Assembly (NCBI GenBank): GCA_963402885.1
Contig: OY727093.1
Location: forward strand, 14,067,501 to 14,131,500
Source: Antedon bifida
Lineage: Eukaryota > Echinodermata > Crinoidea > Comatulida > Antedonidae
Direction: 5' to 3'
Length of the DNA: 64,000 nucleotides
Positions 60,264 through 64,000 of the stretch are shown piece by piece; the stretch's first letter is position 1, and each line of letters opens with the position of its first letter. The notes beneath the pieces were generated by a model. That model was not told the DNA's origin and did no database searches. It worked only from the letters and a program-made list of their open reading frames with translations. A program made the position numbers and the translations under genes.

Positions 60264-63138
60264 ATGATTCAAACAAGTATGTATTGATATTCTGTGCGTA
60301 TACATGGATATATAAATCTTGTAATGTTATTTTTACATTTCAAATGTTCAGGCTACCTCAGCTAACAGACTGTGATAGTGTCTAGCCTAGGCCTATGAAG
60401 TTTGCCAAAAAGTGCAATGTTACATCTTCTGTAGTTGACTGAGACTGTTGTTGCTAACCCGTGTGTGGTCAATTCGTACTTTTATGTTGTGCGCGATTTC
60501 AATCTTTGCGCAATTAGCAACTTGCATTACTTATTTAATAGGCCTATAATAAACAAAATTATAAAAATGAGTGTTACGTACGTCTCTTTCTGGTATATTA
60601 TCAGGCACATTTATATATACTTATTAAATGATTTATAAATAATAAAGAAATATATGTATTATTTGTGGAATCAATAAACAACAATAATAATTGTTTTCAT
60701 TACAGAACAATTTTTACTTTTCCGACGCAGTGTTCATCTGGGAAGAATCTGTAAATCAGCAGAGAAAAGTAACTTAGCTAAGCTAAGAAAGAAAACTGGT
60801 TTCACTTTTGTTAATTGTAAAAATGCTTTAAAACAGTTCAACAATGACTTGGCAAAGGTAAAAAGATGTAAAAATATATTCTACCTTTATTTAAAGATGT
60901 ATTGTCCCTTTGACTAATTCCAAAAAAATAAAAAAAAAACAGATTTCGAAAAAAGGTGGGTCATTTTGAAGTATCATAATAGTTATTAACTATCACCAAA
61001 AATCATTTAACTGAAATACAGATGTTTTTTTTATTAAAAAAATAATTTTGACTTCCAGTCAAAGTTTTCGATCAAAACATATCCCATAATGAAACGCGCT
61101 TGTTTGGCTACTCTGTATGCATAATCATAAAACTTCCTCACGATCTATGTGAAAATACCTTCTCAACCGTGAGGAGTTGTAAACAATCCTAATTAGCATA
61201 TGCATATTAATGCGTACTCGTGGTTTGAAATCTTTGTTTACTTTCGCTCGCGACGATTTTCCAGACGAAATGTAATCAAATCAATTTACCTGTTAATTAC
61301 GTAAACTTGTTGTTTTTGGCTCGAATTTTCGACTTAAAGTGAATAACTTTAATATTACTTTGATATGGCCAATTTAAATTTAGAATATTTTGACCTTCAT
61401 TTTTTTGTGTTTCAAGGGACAATACATCTTTAACTGTACAGAACCATGCTCATGAAATAGGCTGTAAACTTTCCCTAATATAATTCCTCTTTCTATTGTT
61501 TTTGTTTTTAAAAAGGCTGAAGAATGGCTATACAAGCAAGCTGAAAAGGAGGGTTGGAGTAAAGCTACCCGTTTACAAGGACGTGAAACAGCTCAGGGAA
61601 TGGTAGCAATCTTATGTCAAAATAACTATGCTGCTATGGTAGAGGTCTGTAAAGCTCTGTCTACACTATCACACTTTATGTGACAAAAAAAATGTGATAT
61701 ACCCATATATGGACACAATGATGTCATATCACTACCATACTTGGGCACATCACACTTTTTTGTCGAACTACTTAGATAGTGTAGACAGAGCATTACAGAG
61801 TTGCTGCAACCTAAATTATATTGGGTTGATTATTTGAGATTGCATACAGTATGTAGGGATTCAGTGGGTTAACCAATTATATTGAGGAATGAATGAATAG
61901 AATTGTAGGTAAAAACATAAAAAGGTACAAAAACGGAAACAAATATAAATTGTTTGATTATTAATTTTTCTATCATAACAGGTGAATTGTGAAACTGACT
62001 TTGTAGCCAGGAATTCTGATTTTCATACATTTGTTGGTAAAGTGGCATCCATGGCTTTAAGACAGCACATAAATAAAAATGCTGAAATAAATGAAGTTGG
62101 CAAGGTAGTGTTTTTAAATTCTGATTTGAGAATTGGCATTATTGCATCACCATTTTTAGACCTCATCATTAAATTATTTAGATACTCCTGTTTTGAACTA
62201 ATAAAACAGTTAATCAATTAATGTGCATATATAATGTCAGTTTCCTCTATAAAAAAAATGAAGCACTATATGCTTGAATAAATATGTTACTTTTAATTAC
62301 ATGCAGAGTGAATTGTCAGGGGATAAGTTAAATTGTTTAAAAGACAGCAACACTACATTGAAAGACATTACAGCATTAGCTATTGGGAAGATCGGTGAAA
62401 ATTTGACAATAAAGCGTGCTGTCTGTATGCATGTTCCCCCTGGAAATATATTGGGCAAGTACAGTTTTTGATGCAATATTTTTACACACTCCAACCCCCA
62501 TGATGTATATTCAACATTGCATTTCTAGTTAAAATTGTGTTTGATTTACAGGAAACTATGTTCATTCTATCGCACAAACGTCCGTCTTAAATACAAATGA
62601 CTGTTCACTTGGGAAATATGGAGCACTCATAGCTGCCGAAAACATCAAAGAACCATCTCCCAAATTGCAACCTGCTGCCATGGGCAGGAGGCTATGTCAG
62701 CACATTGTTGGCATGAAGCCACTAACAATAGGTGAATTCATACCACCTATACAGAATATACAACAGGAAGGTATGTAGAAAAACCTGTTTTCTCAAAACA
62801 ATTAAACTATTCATTTTCTAAATATCTGAAAATTGACCAGCTGGGCTGATCTTGTCCACTACACTGTGGTTCGAGTGTACAGTAGTAATTAATAACTAAC
62901 GTCATACATTTGGTCCTGCAGAGCACTATACCCTCAATACTTTAAAATACACATTCTTTATTCAATCATAGAAAATGAAGAAGATGCAGAAAATGTTGAA
63001 GAAATAATTGTGACAGAACTTCTAAACCAAGAATATTTGATAGACCCATCTTTAACAGTTGGAGAATTATTATACCAAGAAGGCATCCAAGTAAATGACT
63101 TTGTTCGTTATGAATGTGGACAAAAATTAGAAGATTAA
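60264..63138 (+). CDS. TSFM: Mitochondrial translation elongation factor Ts, complete, 7 exons
   Basis: Guanine-nucleotide exchange factor for mitochondrial EF-Tu. Exons: 60264-60276, 60706-60857, 61516-61644, 61982-62104, 62307-62454, 62552-62770, 62972-63138; sum 951 nt = 316 residues plus TAA (human 325). The first exon (MIQT plus one base, donor A|gtatgt) is chosen because it is a phase-compatible ATG exon and gives an Arg-rich, acid-free presequence-like start [19 protein letters not shown]. It is the least certain part. The UBA-like N-domain follows ([22 protein letters not shown]), then [17 protein letters not shown]. The EF-Ts hallmark [11 protein letters not shown] is at about residues 99-109, with core [15 protein letters not shown] and the C-terminal [11 protein letters not shown]. 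Intron 5 (97 bp) uses a GC donor. Introns 2 and 3 carry TIR elements. Confidence 0.95.
60894..61430. mobile_element. 537-bp TIR element in TSFM intron 2
   Basis: The left end AAGATGTATTGTCCCTTTGA is answered by CAAGGGACAATACATCTT at the right, with TA directly outside both (60892-60893 and 61431-61432). The interior is non-coding but contains a CpG-bearing stretch (TTTCGCTCGCGACG) near 61243. Non-autonomous; different TIR from MITE families A and B. Confidence 0.8.
61651..61793. mobile_element. Short TIR element (MITE family A) in TSFM intron 3
   Basis: It begins AAAGCTCTGTCTACACTATC and ends AGATAGTGTAGACAGAGCAT. The body has CATATATGGACACAATG and CATACTTGGGCACA. It sits only six bases after the exon 3 donor junction (GAG|gtctgt), so the insertion left just the minimal donor intact. 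Confidence 0.8.
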
Positions 63139-64000
63139 ATACATTGCTTGAAACATGGAGGCTATATATTTCCTCCACGATTAAAATAAAACAGATTTCC
63201 ATGTGAACAGTTGTATAGTTCAATAAATTCAATATCTGAGAATTTGATAGTTTCAAATCTTGATAAATCAGAGATTTGTAGGCCAGCCAATACAGTACAT
63301 ACAGAAGTTGGGATCTGTAAAACAATCTGTAAATTCAATTTGAATTGGTGATTTGAAACATACAAACTGTACATACATCAAGTGTTGACGGTGTAAACAC
63401 ATTTATTTAACTGTGGCTTTCTCATAAAACAATAAAAAGTGTTTAACTACACATAGAGACATTGTCTTAACAGCTGTTGCTGTGTTATGTTAAAATAATG
63501 TTGGCTATTAATAATCAATTTTGGGTCATATTTTCATCAGTGTATCTGTCTTTCACACCTGCTCCCATCCATGTTAATGGTTGTTTTCATGAAACTCCAT
63601 GCAGATATGCGCCAGTATTTTTATTTGATAGCTGCATGGTGCGTTGTGAAAATCTGACGCAAACCTAGACTGGAGCAGATGTGATCTACCCTTTTTTAAA
63701 CTTGAAAAAAAGCAATATTTTCTTTCTATTTTCACACACTTGGAAGTAAAACAGTTAAACTCAAAATATTAAAGATTATTAAAAATCATATTTAAATCCA
63801 TTTAAAATATTTTAAGATAAAAATCGTAAATACTATTTGATCACTGGAAAATTCATTCAATGTACTATGGTCCCTATATTGTATTTACTATAGTGGTGTT
63901 TAACAATAAAAATATTCAAATATCTAAATCTTGGAACTGCATTTATATATTGCAAGAAACTTTCTTTTAAAACAGAAACATCCAGAAATAATATACTGTG
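63139..64000 (+). other. TSFM 3' untranslated region and flank
   Basis: Candidate poly(A) signals AATAAA are at 63185-63190 and 63431-63436. A CATGGAGG...CCTCCA hairpin core lies at about 63153-63179. Beyond 63440 no gene is recognised up to the window end. Confidence 0.5.

Noticed and set aside
60197-60385. 62-residue frame covering the TSFM first exon
   Set aside because: It begins at a non-ATG codon and reads through the TSFM exon 1 donor in another frame. The spliced MIQT exon gives the phase-compatible start.
62401-62471. Reading TSFM exon 5 straight on, or using the GT at 62459
   Set aside because: Read-through stops after KYSF, and the GT donor shifts frame in exon 6. Only the GC donor at 62455 gives the conserved LGNYVHS.

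Overview
This is AT-rich genomic DNA from a metazoan: genes are split by GT-AG (and two GC-AG) introns, and there are abundant transposon relics. The proteins are close to vertebrate homologues, Wnt9 sits beside GOSR2 as in vertebrates, and the palindromic octamer TAGGCCTA recurs throughout. Together these suggest an invertebrate deuterostome, most likely an echinoderm or relative. That taxonomic call is inference.

I support five protein-coding genes. In every gene the exon phases join without a frame break. (1) RPL10A, minus strand, 64-2099: the N-terminal half of ribosomal protein L10a/uL1, running off the left edge. (2) USP47, plus strand, 2521-24668: a complete 26-coding-exon ubiquitin-specific protease of 1307 residues, divergent from RPL10A across about 420 bp. 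(3) Wnt9, minus strand, 33376-47716: a complete 4-exon secreted Wnt ligand of 341 residues. (4) GOSR2/membrin, minus strand, 53935-59956: a complete 6-exon Qb-SNARE of 211 residues. (5) TSFM, plus strand, 60264-63138: a complete 7-exon mitochondrial elongation factor Ts of 316 residues, divergent from GOSR2 across about 307 bp.

Layout: two housekeeping head-to-head pairs (RPL10A/USP47 and GOSR2/TSFM) flank a developmental signalling gene with long introns. USP47 and Wnt9 are convergent across about 8.7 kb of repeat-bearing DNA. Wnt9 and GOSR2 lie in tandem on the minus strand about 6.2 kb apart. The genes belong to unrelated pathways (translation, deubiquitination, Wnt signalling, Golgi SNARE fusion, mitochondrial translation).

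Mobile DNA sits in introns and intergenic DNA. A decayed Penelope-like retroelement is inserted inside a short TIR element in USP47 intron 6. A 67-bp remnant of the same Penelope family, with a perfect 15-bp target duplication, lies downstream of USP47. At least three families of short TIR elements with TA target sites are present, one of them in five copies. There are also two copies of a tRNA-derived SINE, a near-identical 752-bp duplicated block in two USP47 introns, and a 46-bp minisatellite next to one of those blocks. I found no CRISPR array, operon or prokaryote-type system, and nothing I would call a wholly new biological system. The most informative points are the Wnt9-GOSR2 linkage, the two GC-AG introns, the altered acylation loop of Wnt9 and the nested Penelope insertion.
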